A stretch of 64,000 bases of DNA from Paraperibacillus marinus (GCF_046237605.1 NZ_CP143542.1:4030001-4094000); one strand, 5' to 3'; numbered from the stretch's first letter, positions 32,791 to 42,290 are shown. Numbers and translations are program-made. The notes: generated by a model not told the origin, from the letters alone.

Positions 32791-34083
32791 CTACCCCACA
32801 AACCTCCCAACCTCCTTTTCAAACCCAAGCTTCACCGTCCCCACCGGCCCATTCCGCTGCTTGGCAATAATCACTTCCATCTTGCTGTCCTCGTCCGTAT
32901 TGTGGTAATAATCGTCCCGGTACAAAAGAGCAATCAAATCGGCATCCTGCTCGATTTGCCCGCTGTCTCTCAGGTCTGAAAGCATCGGACGCTTGTCCTG
33001 CCTGCTTTCGACTGCGCGGCTGAGCTGGGAGAGGGCAATCACCGCCACATTCAGTTCCCGGGCCATCACCTTCAGGCTGCGGCTGATCTCGCTGATCTCA
33101 GCCTGGCGATTTTGCTGGCGGTATCTGTGCTCTCCGGGGAGGAGCTGCAGATAGTCGATCACTACCAGGATCCTTTTTTCGCCCCCGGTTTCTCTTCTCA
33201 CTTTCCTTACCGCTGACCGGATACAGCGGACATCCATGCCCGCCTCATCATATACCTGCAGATCTGCCTTTGAGATCATACCCATCGCACGAGAAAGCTT
33301 TTCCCAGTCTCCATCTTCAAAAAAGCGCCGCGGATTTCGCATTTTGCGGGAGTCAATGCCGGCAATCATCCCGGCTGTGCGGACCAGCAGCTGCTTTTTT
33401 GACATCTCCAGGGAAAAAATGAGGCAGACGTCGTGAGCAGATGCCCTATAAGCGAGGTTCAGTGCGAATGCCGTCTTCCCGACACTCGGCCGCGCTCCGA
33501 TAATAATCAGATCGGACTCCTGAAAGCCGCCTGTCAGGGCATCGAGCTTCGGGTAGCCTGACGGAATGCCGCTCCATTCCCCGCTGTCCCTCTCAAACTC
33601 ATGATAAAGCTCAACCAGATCTCCCTGAATCGATCCGCTGACTCCTCCCGCCTGCTCACCCTCCAGCTCCCTCAAGCGCCCAATACCCGCAGCAATCGTC
33701 TTGTCGATATCCCCGTGTGCCGCCTGTTCGATCATCCCCTGCGCAATGCCCGCCATCTGCCGGCGCCGGCTGTACTCAACCACTACGTCCTGATAATACG
33801 AGAAACTCTCAGCCGATGGCACACTCCCGGCAAGCTCCGTCAGATAACCGATGCCTCCAATCCCGGCAAGATTAGGCGGGCCGATCTCCTCCATCACGGA
33901 AATAATATCAATCGGCTGCCCCCGCTTATGTACAGCCTGAATGGCGGCCAATATCCGCTGCAACTTCACGGAAAAGAGCTGCTGCGGCTGGATGAGGCAG
34001 TCCTGGATCAGCTCTTCCTTCAGAAACAGCGAGCCGACGAGCGCCTCCTCTGCCTCCTGATTCCATAAGCCAAATTCCTGCAT
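32791..34083 (-). CDS. DnaB-like replicative helicase, phage type
   Basis: 430 residues from ATG 34083. N-terminal DnaB domain (EAEEALVGSLFLKEELI) and RecA-like C-terminal domain: Walker A GARPSVGKTAF, LIFSLEMSKKQL, Walker B ILVVIDYLQLL and LSDLRDSGQIEQDADLI with the arginine finger region. It is a real family member with all motifs, slightly short and without the typical chromosomal DnaC neighbour genes. The start lies 1 nt after the stop of the loader gene (GGATAAAATG), so it is translationally coupled. With the two genes before it, it forms a phage-type replication cassette. Confidence 0.9.
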   Translation of the reverse strand: MQEFGLWNQEAEEALVGSLFLKEELIQDCLIQPQQLFSVKLQRILAAIQAVHKRGQPIDIISVMEEIGPPNLAGIGGIGYLTELAGSVPSAESFSYYQDVVVEYSRRRQMAGIAQGMIEQAAHGDIDKTIAAGIGRLRELEGEQAGGVSGSIQGDLVELYHEFERDSGEWSGIPSGYPKLDALTGGFQESDLIIIGARPSVGKTAFALNLAYRASAHDVCLIFSLEMSKKQLLVRTAGMIAGIDSRKMRNPRRFFEDGDWEKLSRAMGMISKADLQVYDEAGMDVRCIRSAVRKVRRETGGEKRILVVIDYLQLLPGEHRYRQQNRQAEISEISRSLKVMARELNVAVIALSQLSRAVESRQDKRPMLSDLRDSGQIEQDADLIALLYRDDYYHNTDEDSKMEVIIAKQRNGPVGTVKLGFEKEVGRFVG

Positions 34084-34084
34084 T

Positions 34085-34432
34085 TTATCCGTCCTTCCCG
34101 ATGCCAAGAATCTGCCGCATCTTCTGAAGCTCCGCCCTTACCACATGCTCCTGTGCCGGCTGGCTTTGATTCTGGAGGAGGATCGCCGTTTCCTCACAGC
34201 CTGGAATTGCCCGCGCTGATCCTGACTCTTTTTGAACTAAGTCCGCAAGCTTGGGCGGATACGGAGACTGCCGCACGTATTCGAGCAGCCGGACGTTCAC
34301 CTCCTCATAGTCCTCATGCTTCAGCACCTCATGAAACGCATCCACCCGGTTCTGGTCCACCTCAAATCCATCATAATACTGGCGGATCTTGCTTAAAATA
34401 AGGAATGTCTCCCTTTTAATCATCGAGATCAT
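34085..34432 (-). CDS. Helicase loader/inhibitor (SPP1 G39P-like)
   Basis: 115 residues. The N-terminal ~65 residues match the G39P fold by pattern: LILSKIRQYYDGFEVDQNRV followed by a stretch ending YVRQSPYPPKLADL, the family's F-PP--ADL signature. The C-terminal third is flexible, rich in Gln and Glu, as in G39P where it binds the helicase. G39P binds the phage helicase and brings it to the origin. The start ATG 34432 (or 34423) overlaps the end of the replisome organizer gene by 17 nt, and its stop is coupled to the helicase start. Confidence 0.75.
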   Translation of the reverse strand: MISMIKRETFLILSKIRQYYDGFEVDQNRVDAFHEVLKHEDYEEVNVRLLEYVRQSPYPPKLADLVQKESGSARAIPGCEETAILLQNQSQPAQEHVVRAELQKMRQILGIGKDG

Positions 34433-35090
34433 AATCCTCCTCCGCGAGATTTTGCAGCCGCACCTTTTGGTTCAGATACGACTCAAACTTCGTCCCAAAC
34501 AGCGTCTCCGGCCGCAGGAACTTGCTCCACCGCGGTACCCCCAGCCACTCAGCCGCCTTCGAATCAATCACCCTTCTGAAATCGGCCTCCCGGAATCCTT
34601 CCCTCCATCTTGCCGCAATCAGACTTTTCGTTTTCTTCGACTCCGGCCGGTACGCAGAACCTGTCCGCTCATTCAAATAATCAATAATCCCGGCAAACGG
34701 GATTTCCTCCTTTTGGGTTTCAACCGTACCCTCCCCGGCCTCTTCTTCCCTAACGCTTCCTCCTTCCTCAAATCGCGCCAGCTTCTCATAACAAATGCTG
34801 TACCACTTCGTCTTATCCATCTTCGACCGGTTAAAATTCGCTGTCACCACCAAGCCCTGGGCTTCCAGCGACTTAATCGCCCTCTTGATCGTACTCTCTG
34901 ACCAGAAAGGCAGCTGCTCCTTCCAATTCTGATAGGTATTATATACCCACTTCCTCCCCTCCATCTCGTGAACACTTACCATCATCCAATAATGAATCTG
35001 CTGCAGGATGACCGCCTCGATCAGGCCAATCCTGACCGCCAGCGACGGGATGATCATCACCGGAGCCTCATGAATCAGCAGCTTGCTCAA
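34416..35090 (-). CDS. Phage-type replisome organizer with DnaD/Phg_2220 C-terminal domain
   Basis: 224 residues. The first ~105 form a winged helix of the phage replisome-organizer type (LIEAVILQQIHYWM, then FWSESTIKRAIKSLEAQGLV). A linker of Glu residues follows, then a C-terminal domain (about 130-210) with IIDYLNERTGSAYRP, a shared signature, and LRPETLFGTKFESYLNQ. This is the protein that recognises the phage origin and recruits the loader. GGGGGATTTCAG precedes TTG/ATG at 35090. No other phage gene is adjacent. Confidence 0.85.
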   Translation of the reverse strand: MSKLLIHEAPVMIIPSLAVRIGLIEAVILQQIHYWMMVSVHEMEGRKWVYNTYQNWKEQLPFWSESTIKRAIKSLEAQGLVVTANFNRSKMDKTKWYSICYEKLARFEEGGSVREEEAGEGTVETQKEEIPFAGIIDYLNERTGSAYRPESKKTKSLIAARWREGFREADFRRVIDSKAAEWLGVPRWSKFLRPETLFGTKFESYLNQKVRLQNLAEEDYDLDD

Positions 35091-35348
35091 CTGAAATCCC
35101 CCTTTCCAATACGCGACTTTATCCGCTCCATCGGGTCAACCGTCTGTTCACTGTTTATATAAAGTGCAGGAAATAAAAAGGGGTCGCAGTGAGGAAAAAA
35201 ATTTTGGACCCGGCAAGATCTTTTTTTCTGAAGTAATCTTTGGAGTACTCTCTGGTATTGGCCGGGTCATTCTTACCTTGTGGATGACCCATTTTGAACA
35301 GGCGGGGAGGTCAGAATGAACGTATCCAAAGGTCATTCTGAGTCAACA

Positions 35349-35386
35349 CAAAAAACCGGAATCATACCTTCCACAAGTATGATTCC
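35349..35386 (-). terminator. Terminator of the ABC-2 exporter operon
   Basis: GGAATCATAC (35358-35367) pairs perfectly with GTATGATTCC (35377-35386); a T-tract follows on the minus strand. Confidence 0.88.
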
Positions 35387-35402
35387 GACATCATGTATCC
35401 CA

Positions 35403-36431
35403 TTATAGTTTTCTGAACTTCTTCAATGCCTGTGTATTAATGAGATAAAGAATCAATGCATACAGAATTAAACCCAGGAGATATCCCCAGATCTGCTGAA
35501 ATCCATCTCCATAGACCATCACGCCCTTAATCGCTGCTGCTCCATAATAAATCGGCATGATGTAGCTGAGATTTCCAAGATGATAGGGAATCAGGTCCAG
35601 GGGAATCAGCCCTGAGAAGAAAACCTGCGGGATGATGGTAAAGGGTATCATTTGAACAACCTGCAGTTCTGAGCCTGCAAATATGGAAATCGTGGCCCCG
35701 AATGATACAGCCGTGACCGCGAGCAGAACCATAGCAAGCAAAACCCATCCAATGTTACCGGCAGAGCTTAATTGCAGAGCGTAAATGGAATAAAGAACAA
35801 TAAGCAAAGCTTGAACGATGGCAAAAACAGCATATCCCGCCGTATACCCGAGAATGACCTCCCCGCGTTTAATGGGCGTCATCAGCAGCCGTTCCAATGT
35901 ACCACCGCTCCGCTCTCTGACAAGCGCCATCCCCGAAATGATAAACACTAAGAAAAACGAAAATAGGGCAAGAAATACATACCCGAGAGAGTCAAAGGTG
36001 GACTGGTCTTTTGTCCCGTACACATACTCCATATTCACTTTTGCGGAAGGATTTAAAGAAGTGACGGCTTCCTGGATCCCGCTGACGGCCTTCGCTCCCT
36101 TGGTTGAAGGCTCATACATGGTAATGGTCATTCCCGAGCCTTTTGAGAAGGCAACGATCGCATCTACATCCTGATGATTTTTCAGATATTTCCTGGCCTG
36201 GTCAGCATCAAGGCCTTTAATATCCCGAACCTTCAAATCCTGCTTCTCCAAAGCAGCCGTGAGAGTACCAGGCAAGGCCGACTTATCAGCGCCAACTGTC
36301 GGAGTATAATCTGAATCCCCCAATAAGAAGTAAACAAGAGTCAGGATTAACAGGGGCGCTACCAGAATCATCATCATGCTTCGTTTGTCATTAAAGGTCT
36401 GCAGAATCACGCGCTTTGCTAAATGCATCAT
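35403..36431 (-). CDS. ABC-2 type exporter permease
   Basis: 342 residues with a first helix at about 19-36, an exposed domain to about 150 and five C-terminal helices; the ABC2_membrane_3 plan. The coupling segment RERSGGTLERLLMTPIKRGE and the family's terminal FFSGLIPLDLIPYHL (F-SG---P---P) are clear. It overlaps the ATPase gene by 4 nt and forms a homodimer exporter with it. Close in plan to YhcI/YfiM-like drug exporters. The TetR gene at 37584 is divergent and likely represses it. Confidence 0.88.
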   Translation of the reverse strand: MMHLAKRVILQTFNDKRSMMMILVAPLLILTLVYFLLGDSDYTPTVGADKSALPGTLTAALEKQDLKVRDIKGLDADQARKYLKNHQDVDAIVAFSKGSGMTITMYEPSTKGAKAVSGIQEAVTSLNPSAKVNMEYVYGTKDQSTFDSLGYVFLALFSFFLVFIISGMALVRERSGGTLERLLMTPIKRGEVILGYTAGYAVFAIVQALLIVLYSIYALQLSSAGNIGWVLLAMVLLAVTAVSFGATISIFAGSELQVVQMIPFTIIPQVFFSGLIPLDLIPYHLGNLSYIMPIYYGAAAIKGVMVYGDGFQQIWGYLLGLILYALILYLINTQALKKFRKL

Positions 36432-37162
36432 GAGTAAGCACCGCCTTCGGAATGTTTGGAAGCCGTCAAAAACAGCTCCTCGACTCGTCCGCTTTCTGTT
36501 TTATCCAGTAAATGTGTCACGGTATCATATTCAATCAAGGCACCGTTATACAGAAGAGCTGCTTTATCACATTCTGTGACTTCATCCATCACATGGGTGG
36601 AAACAATGATGGTTGTTCCCATTTTCTTGATTTCCTGAAACTGCTTCCAAATCGTCCGGCGCAGCATCGGATCAATGCCTACTGTCGGTTCATCCAGGAA
36701 CAAAATTTGCGGCGAATGAATGAGCGCAGCTGCAAGTGAAAGCCTCTTTTTCATACCGCCTGAATAATGTTTAACCAGCTTCCGCCGATGCTCTGTTAAA
36801 TCCACCACCGCAAGCACTTCATCCATGCGCTGCTTCAGCTGGCGCTTCTCCATATGGTAGAGGCCGCCAAAGAAAAGCAGATTATCTTCTGCAGACAAAT
36901 CATCATACAGTGCGTCATTCTGCGGCATAAATCCTACCTTATTTAACATATCCATATTGGGCATCCGAACATCTCCGAAATGGATCGACCCCTGTTCTGG
37001 AGTAATGGCACCAATCATTAAACGGATTAAAGTAGTTTTGCCAGAACCCGACGGCCCCAGCAATCCGCAGATTTCTCCTGCCGGTATCGTGAAAGTAATA
37101 TCCTTCAGGACTTGGTTTTTCTCAAAACTTTTACTTATATGTGAAACGTGGATGTCCATCAT
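36428..37162 (-). CDS. ABC transporter ATP-binding subunit
   Basis: 244 residues, compact. Walker A GPSGSGKTT, Q-loop VGFMPQNDALY, signature HYSGGMKKRLSL, Walker B ILFLDEPTVGIDP, switch IVSTHVMDE. There is no long C-terminal extension. AGGAGG precedes ATG 37162. It leads a two-gene exporter operon; the substrate is likely a toxic or signalling amphiphile, by family only. Confidence 0.9.
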   Translation of the reverse strand: MMDIHVSHISKSFEKNQVLKDITFTIPAGEICGLLGPSGSGKTTLIRLMIGAITPEQGSIHFGDVRMPNMDMLNKVGFMPQNDALYDDLSAEDNLLFFGGLYHMEKRQLKQRMDEVLAVVDLTEHRRKLVKHYSGGMKKRLSLAAALIHSPQILFLDEPTVGIDPMLRRTIWKQFQEIKKMGTTIIVSTHVMDEVTECDKAALLYNGALIEYDTVTHLLDKTESGRVEELFLTASKHSEGGAYS

Positions 37163-37226
37163 TAATTCCTCCTTCGTACTTGATAAAAGACTTTCTCTGC
37201 ATACATTGTAACTCTTGAACTAGAAA

Positions 37227-37350
37227 GTTGATTTCCACTCCAGCCACTCGCTTTCCGCGGGGCGGGCGCTGAGCCTCCTCGTCTCCGCCTGCGGGGTCTC
37301 ACCTGTCCCGCATATCCCGCAGGAGTCTCGCACCTTCCGCTCCAATCAAC
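37227..37350. repeat. Bacillus GC-rich interspersed repeat (MITE-like)
   Basis: A ~124-bp GC-rich segment bounded by GTTGATT and AATCAAC, a terminal inverted repeat. Inside are CTTTCCGCGGGGCGGGCGCTGAGCC and GCGGGGTCTCACCTGTCCCGC (cited by their key GC-rich blocks), a pattern I have seen widely in Bacillus and relatives. It is much GC-richer than its flanks and lies in the intergenic region between the exporter operon and the TetR gene. Confidence 0.8.
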
Positions 37351-37583
37351 ATTATTTAATAATTAAATCTCCTCACAAAACTTATAAGAAAATCTCTTAT
37401 TAATATAAAAACTCTCTAGTTTCTTCAACTCTTGAGTATAATAATAATCGACACCGTGTTGTTTTATGCCTACTATGAATATATGTTCTTATAAAATGGG
37501 ATTCAATACTCAAAACCAAGAAAAGTGTTGGTTAAGCGACAGCTGACAGGATTGTGTTGAAAAAAATAAATGGGGGATTAGCC

Positions 37584-38198
37584 ATGGCCGATGTTCATCC
37601 AGATTTACGTGTTGTCCGAACGAAGGAATCGATCAAGAATGCACTGATCGAATTGATAGGAGAAAAAGGGTTTGAGGGTATTACTGTAAAAGACATAACG
37701 ACCCGGGCGAGGATCAATCGCAGTACTTTTTACACCCACTATCAGGACAAGTATCAATTGCTGGCCAAATGTGAGGAAGAATTGCTGAAGGAGATGGAGA
37801 ATAAGATTCTTAAGAACATACCCAACGTCATCTCTGATCTAGAAACCACGACAGCGAATGCCGTCCCTATTTCCGTGCTAGTTCCATTTTTTGAATTTCT
37901 AAACCGGAACAGAGACTTAATGAAAGCATTGCTTAGTCCAAAAGGAGATACATCGTTCCAGACAAAGCTGAAGGCATTTATGGGCAAAACCCTTTTTCAC
38001 GAAAACCATAACATCTTCAAGCAGGAACAGCTGCTGGTACCGCCAGATTATTTAATTACATATATCGTTTCAGCCCACTTAGGGGTGATCCAGGAATGGC
38101 TGCTTCATGACAGGGAAGAATCGCCGCAGGAGATTGCCAGGATCATCTTTACGATGACGATAAACGGACCCTTTTTTGCGGCAGGGGTGAAGAAGTGA
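37584..38198 (+). CDS. TetR/AcrR-family regulator
   Basis: 204 residues from ATG 37584, with GGGGGATT 6 nt upstream; the TTG 37554 start has no site. The helix-turn-helix is ITVKDITTRARINRSTFYTHY (about 35-55, here cut to its key I-T-x-A-x-I-N-R-S-T-F-Y-x-H-Y pattern) with the preceding R-T-K-x-x-I helix. The C-terminal part is helical and resembles TetR_C_8-type regulators. Divergent from the exporter operon 35403-37162, its likely target; the ligand may be the exported compound. Confidence 0.9.
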   Translation: MADVHPDLRVVRTKESIKNALIELIGEKGFEGITVKDITTRARINRSTFYTHYQDKYQLLAKCEEELLKEMENKILKNIPNVISDLETTTANAVPISVLVPFFEFLNRNRDLMKALLSPKGDTSFQTKLKAFMGKTLFHENHNIFKQEQLLVPPDYLITYIVSAHLGVIQEWLLHDREESPQEIARIIFTMTINGPFFAAGVKK

Positions 38199-38583
38199 TT
38201 TAAAGATAGGATTGTTCCTTCAAATTAAAGAACAGAGGCGGTCAAATAGGGGAAGTACCCGCTCGTGCTCCTGCGCTCTTTTACCGCTGATACCACAAAT
38301 TTGTTATGAGGATACGCACATATCCCCTGGCCGTTAAACTGCACACATTAAGAAAAAGCGGACAGCCTCCCAACGTAAGGAGATTTTGCAGGTGAAGGAC
38401 TATAAACCGGAAGAGTACGGCGTTAACGTAAAAAAACACGGGCAGAGCGATTGGGTATAAAGCACTCTCCCCCGGGTATTTTTATTCGACCTTGCTGTTA
38501 AAAATCATGCGAGATACGGCTAACTGCTTGATCCTTGTATTGAACTAATAATCTGTTTTTTGGCTACATAAAGGAGAATTACA
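38199..38583. other. Gene-poor region with a possible gene remnant
   Basis: GGAG precedes GTG 38392 at normal spacing, but the frame gives only 22 residues (KDYKPEEYGVNVKKHGQS and a short end) and stops at 38460. It looks like the start of a truncated gene. The rest of the stretch shows no gene, RNA or hairpin that I can support. A CTCCCCCGGG patch and T-run at 38466-38485 could be a weak terminator. Confidence 0.3.
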
Positions 38584-39043
38584 GTGGTACAACCAACTGA
38601 TTAATTGATGCACTCGGCAATTCCATTCTTCAAAAGTGGGACCCGGTCGTGGCTACTTTTGTTTGTGGGATGGAACAAAGATGGGCACGAATGGTGAGCA
38701 GCTTGTTCAGGTAACAGGGAATCCTCAACAAGCCTCCTTGCTTCCTATAGATAAAAAAACTACCGGCAGAGGTACGGCATTGGCTGTTGGCGGTAATAAA
38801 AATCTTCGGATTGAAGTTTGGGGAACGGGGTCATATATTGTTCAGATTGAAGCAATCGGTGCAAGTGGTACGGCAAGAGCACTGCCTGTTTGGGACATTA
38901 CCGGTATGACGTTCGTTGCTTCTAACAACAAAATTGCAGCAGGATTTTATGATATAGATGTTCAGGGGTTTTCAAGATTCCAGGCAAACGTAACTTCAAT
39001 TAGCGGAGGCAATGTGAACGCTTCTGGAAGGTTGATGCTGTAA
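38584..39043 (+). pseudogene. Frameshifted surface- or phage-structure-like protein
   Basis: AAAGGAG lies 8 nt before GTG 38584. The frame breaks after six codons; one base out of frame it continues LIDALGNSILQKWDPVVATF, breaks again near 38660, and continues to 39043 with WDGTKMGTNGEQLVQVTGN and a Gly/Ala-rich beta end (ISGGNVNASGRLML). The joined product would be about 152 residues. Repetitive polar beta strands recall phage or cell-surface structural proteins, but I do not recognise it. Its stop overlaps the next start (TAATG), so the pair was an operon. Both breaks are single-base. Confidence 0.55.
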
Positions 39044-40166
39044 TGATTGATTTCGGTAAAGCATCGTTTGATCTAACAAGCAAGTTAGTTTCAGATTCTC
39101 AAAAGCTAATAACCCCTGAGAAAACCACTTTTGTAAGTGGTAACGCTATACGGATAGACACTATCCTTTCATTAGGGACTTTAGATCATACAACAGGTAT
39201 TTTAAATCCATCTGGAACTGAATTTTCTACCCCTAAAATAAACATTGAAAAATACAGAAACAAATACGGTGTTTCGGCTATTCCTTGTAAAGTAACTGTT
39301 TTTGATTCCAACAGTGCAGTTATCGCGACGTTCGCAAACATGAACGGAACGGCTAGTAGGAGAATTCCCTCAAATGCTAGCTTTATGATAGTAGGCATGA
39401 CTGTATCAAACTCGAAAAATATAATCAAATTCTTTGATGTTGCTCAAACATCAGTTACAACTATTCATTATGAAGAACCAGTATCTACCTTAACAAATGT
39501 GGTTGTTCCATTTTCAGCTATTCTAGATCCTTCGAAGAAAACAACGAATTTATAGAGAATTATTTACTAATGTTATTGCGGCCGGGGATAGTATTACAGA
39601 GGGATATAGGGCTTCTATTGATGATACGTATCGTAACAAGTCTTACCCGCATATTTTTAGCAAAAATAACAGATTGGAATGTGACAAATGGCGGAGAAAG
39701 CGGAGCAACAACTATTCGATGGTGGACAACCGATTTTCCTAAATTTAATTATACAAACTTTATAGCAGCTATAATCAAACTTGGACAAAACGGAGGATTA
39801 ACCGATACTTTAGCAGCAGACATCATTTACGCGGGCACGAATACTGGTGCATATTGCAAAATTATTGAGGGCATGTTGGCTCAGAATCCCAACTTGAAAA
39901 TATTCCTGGTCTCGATTCAGAATGCCAGTGATACAGTAACAAACGGAGTAATTCAGCAGATTGCACCAAAATATAATCTTCCTTACCTCGATATTTCAAA
40001 TAACGGCATATACACATTAACCGATTCTAATTATCATACTGTGTTAAATGGTACTTCTTATGGTGTTCATTTTAATACAATTGGATATTTGACTCTTGCT
40101 AAAGTCATTTACATGATGATGATGGATTGGATTGAAAACAACTGGACAAAGTTTAAGGATTTCTAA
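39043..40166 (+). pseudogene. Frameshifted SGNH/GDSL hydrolase
   Basis: Three pieces in three frames make one protein of about 374 residues. Piece 1 (39043-39555) is a beta-rich N-terminal domain. Piece 2 (about 39545-39660) carries NVIAAGDSITEGYRASIDD, the SGNH block I with its Ser nucleophile. Piece 3 (about 39665-40166) carries TNGGESGATT, a block II Gly and a GVHFNTIGYLTLAKV end with the catalytic His. The two junctions are single-base shifts near 39550 and 39665. An intact enzyme would be an esterase acting on acetylated surface glycans, fitting the acyltransferase just downstream. It is either a real pseudogene or a badly sequenced gene. Confidence 0.65.
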
Positions 40167-40246
40167 GAAAGTTTTTTAAATATTTTCCTTTTGTTACTCC
40201 TAAGGGAATAGTTGCTGTGATATTCTATCCTGAGGAGGGGAATAGA

Positions 40247-41395
40247 TTGAATAATAGATTAGAAGAGCTCGATTCGTTGAGGGGCTTAGCCGCAATCACC
40301 GTTATGTTAAATCACTTTATAATGGTGTTGCCCATACTATCCGACTCAAACAATACCTTTGTTACTTTAATCAAAAACACACCTTTACATTTTTTTTGGG
40401 CAGGGCATGAAGCTGTAATATTATTTTTCATATTAAGTGGATTTGTTCTATCACTGCCTTTTCTGAGGAATACAAACACTTCCTATACAAGGTATTTGTT
40501 TAAGAGGTTTTGTAGGATTTATATTCCATACGTTGTGGCAATTACTTTTGCGATATTGCTTTGTAGTATATTTTCAAGAGAAGGTATTGGTAATCTCAGT
40601 GACTGGTTTAACATAGCGTGGACGGACGAAATAACATTAAGCGGTATTTTCAATCACCTCTTTATGATCGGGGACTATAAGAATTTTCAGTACAACCCCG
40701 TCATATGGTCGCTCATTCATGAAATTAGAATATCCCTAATTTTCCCATTCATTATGTTAATAGTTTTAAGATTAACTTGGAAAAAAAGCCTGGCTGTCGC
40801 AGTCCTTCTTACTTTAACAGGCTTTGCAGGAATAAAGGTGTCTGAAATATACTTTGGGTACATTAACTATGGTGGCTCAATTTTCGATTCTGTTTATTAT
40901 AGTTCAATGTTTGTAGTAGGCGCATTGTTAGCGAAACATCTTCATGAACTAAAAATTATTGTTGGTAAGGTAAGAAAATGGAATCCGTTATTAATTACAA
41001 TAGCTCTATTAAGCTACACGTACACTTGGTGGTTCTTCCCAAATAACAATTTGTTTCATGTTCGTTTTGTGAACGAATGGGTAACGGTATTAGGTGTTGT
41101 TATTTTTATATTGATGTCATTGGTTTCCCAAAAAGCATCCCTTTTTTTAACTTCAAGAATATGCACATTCTTTGGGGAAATATCATATAGTCTATATTTA
41201 TGGCATGCTATTGTACTCCTGACTATCATCAATGGGTGGTATGGAGAAGTAAGGCTAGGGTATTTATTATTGATTGCTGGTATACTGTCCATTTTGGTGG
41301 CTACAGTTTCTTACAAATTTATTGAAGAACCATCAATAAAACTCGGAAGATTTAAATATAGTCGTGTATATAAAGAGAAAAAAATTGTTTCTTGA
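40247..41395 (+). CDS. Acyltransferase 3 family membrane O-acyltransferase
   Basis: 382 residues from TTG 40247, with GAGGAGGGG 6 nt upstream. About ten membrane helices. The opening LEELDSLRGLAAITVMLNHF has the conserved Arg and His of the family (R-G-x-A...H), FFILSGFVLSLPF is the second hallmark, and EISYSLYLWHAIVL the third near the end. These enzymes O-acetylate surface polysaccharides or lipids using cytoplasmic acyl-CoA. Here it stands next to a broken SGNH hydrolase, the usual partner for acetylation and de-acetylation of a cell-surface polymer. It is AT-richer than the left half of the window. Confidence 0.9.
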   Translation: MNNRLEELDSLRGLAAITVMLNHFIMVLPILSDSNNTFVTLIKNTPLHFFWAGHEAVILFFILSGFVLSLPFLRNTNTSYTRYLFKRFCRIYIPYVVAITFAILLCSIFSREGIGNLSDWFNIAWTDEITLSGIFNHLFMIGDYKNFQYNPVIWSLIHEIRISLIFPFIMLIVLRLTWKKSLAVAVLLTLTGFAGIKVSEIYFGYINYGGSIFDSVYYSSMFVVGALLAKHLHELKIIVGKVRKWNPLLITIALLSYTYTWWFFPNNNLFHVRFVNEWVTVLGVVIFILMSLVSQKASLFLTSRICTFFGEISYSLYLWHAIVLLTIINGWYGEVRLGYLLLIAGILSILVATVSYKFIEEPSIKLGRFKYSRVYKEKKIVS

Positions 41396-41608
41396 CGATG
41401 AACAAAGTTTTAAAACTTATGGATCTCTTATGCATAACAAGTAAATATGAAGTTATCGAGGGTCACAGGATTTACCGTAAACATGTATAGGCGAATTATA
41501 TTTTCAACCAGCAAAAAAATACATATTTGCTTACATTGTGAAGAACTGTATTCATCTAACAAATAATTTAACCAAGCGAAAGCTAAGGTCCTCTCCAGTT
41601 AATTAAAG

Positions 41609-41645
41609 ATGCCGTTTTTCCTTTCTTAGAAACGACGGCATTTTT
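41609..41645 (+). terminator. Terminator downstream of the acyltransferase gene
   Basis: ATGCCGT (41609-41615) pairs with ACGGCAT (41635-41641) around a 19-nt loop; T-run follows. About 210 nt after the acyltransferase stop, with no gene between. Confidence 0.7.
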
Positions 41646-41902
41646 GTTTGCTTAAATTAAGTTCATAAACATGGTAATGAAATAGATTGTGAAAGTGGGA
41701 AAATCCTAGGGCAAATGGGTTTAAATCGCGAATGGTGTTCAGAATTCACTTATTAACAATGAAAAACTATGCTTTGCGTTCTTTGTTTATCTTCTCCTTA
41801 GATATTATAGAACAACATTTTAGAAGGAAAACACTTTAAGTAAAAAGAGGAGGGGCATTAGGATTTCTACTAACTGATAACCCTCTCCCTGCAGTTACTA
41901 GC

Positions 41903-42035
41903 TCAGTTGTCCACAATCGGTGGCTCAGAACCATGCACACCTGGCTCTTTCTCCCCGCATAACTCAACTCCTATTAATTTAATGAAATCCTCATTACAAG
42001 AATGAATATATTCCTCCCAATCCTGGCGATAATAC
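41903..42035 (-). pseudogene. C-terminal gene remnant
   Basis: The minus-strand frame reads YYRQDWEEYIHSCNEDFIKL followed by an acidic end with GSEPPIVDN and a TGA at 41903. A stop lies directly upstream and there is no start codon, so only the last ~43 codons of a gene remain. The sequence is protein-like (mixed acidic/aromatic) but I do not recognise it. The rest of 41646-42060 shows nothing I can support. Confidence 0.35.
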
Positions 42036-42072
42036 TAAAAACCCCACCCATCCTGCCGCCTCATAAGAACGT

Positions 42073-42220
42073 TTGTCGAAAACATCTATCGACAGAGGCA
42101 TTCAGGTATAATGAGGTCACTGCAGCGTGCTCAGCTTAGAATTTCGCTCTTTTAGGATAATGGACCATACCTTTTGGAAAATTTATCTGGCAGCCGGGTC
42201 CTTTGAAGCATTTTGTCGAA
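42073..42220 (+). promoter_or_regulatory. Possible Spo0A-controlled promoter with three 0A-type boxes
   Basis: TATAAT at 42107-42112 lacks a good -35. Upstream are TTGTCGAA (42073-42080), an exact 0A box, and, on the minus strand, TGTCGAT (42094-42088), one base off. A second exact TGTCGAA is at 42214-42220, inside the transcript leader. Spo0A-activated sigma-A promoters carry boxes in the -35 to -45 region, as here. Confidence 0.45.
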
Positions 42221-42290
42221 TCTTTGATTATTTTGCTTTGGAGTGGGGAATTTAAGAGGTAACAGAACCTCAGAAAAGGAGATTTCGTTT

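Noticed and set aside
35148..35336. 62-residue minus-strand ORF
   Set aside because: Proline- and lysine-rich without domain or good start; it lies in the region in front of the phage replication cassette and looks non-coding.
41460..41560. Possible RNA gene after the acyltransferase
   Set aside because: Only AT-rich sequence; no stable hairpin or promoter recognised before the terminator at 41609.
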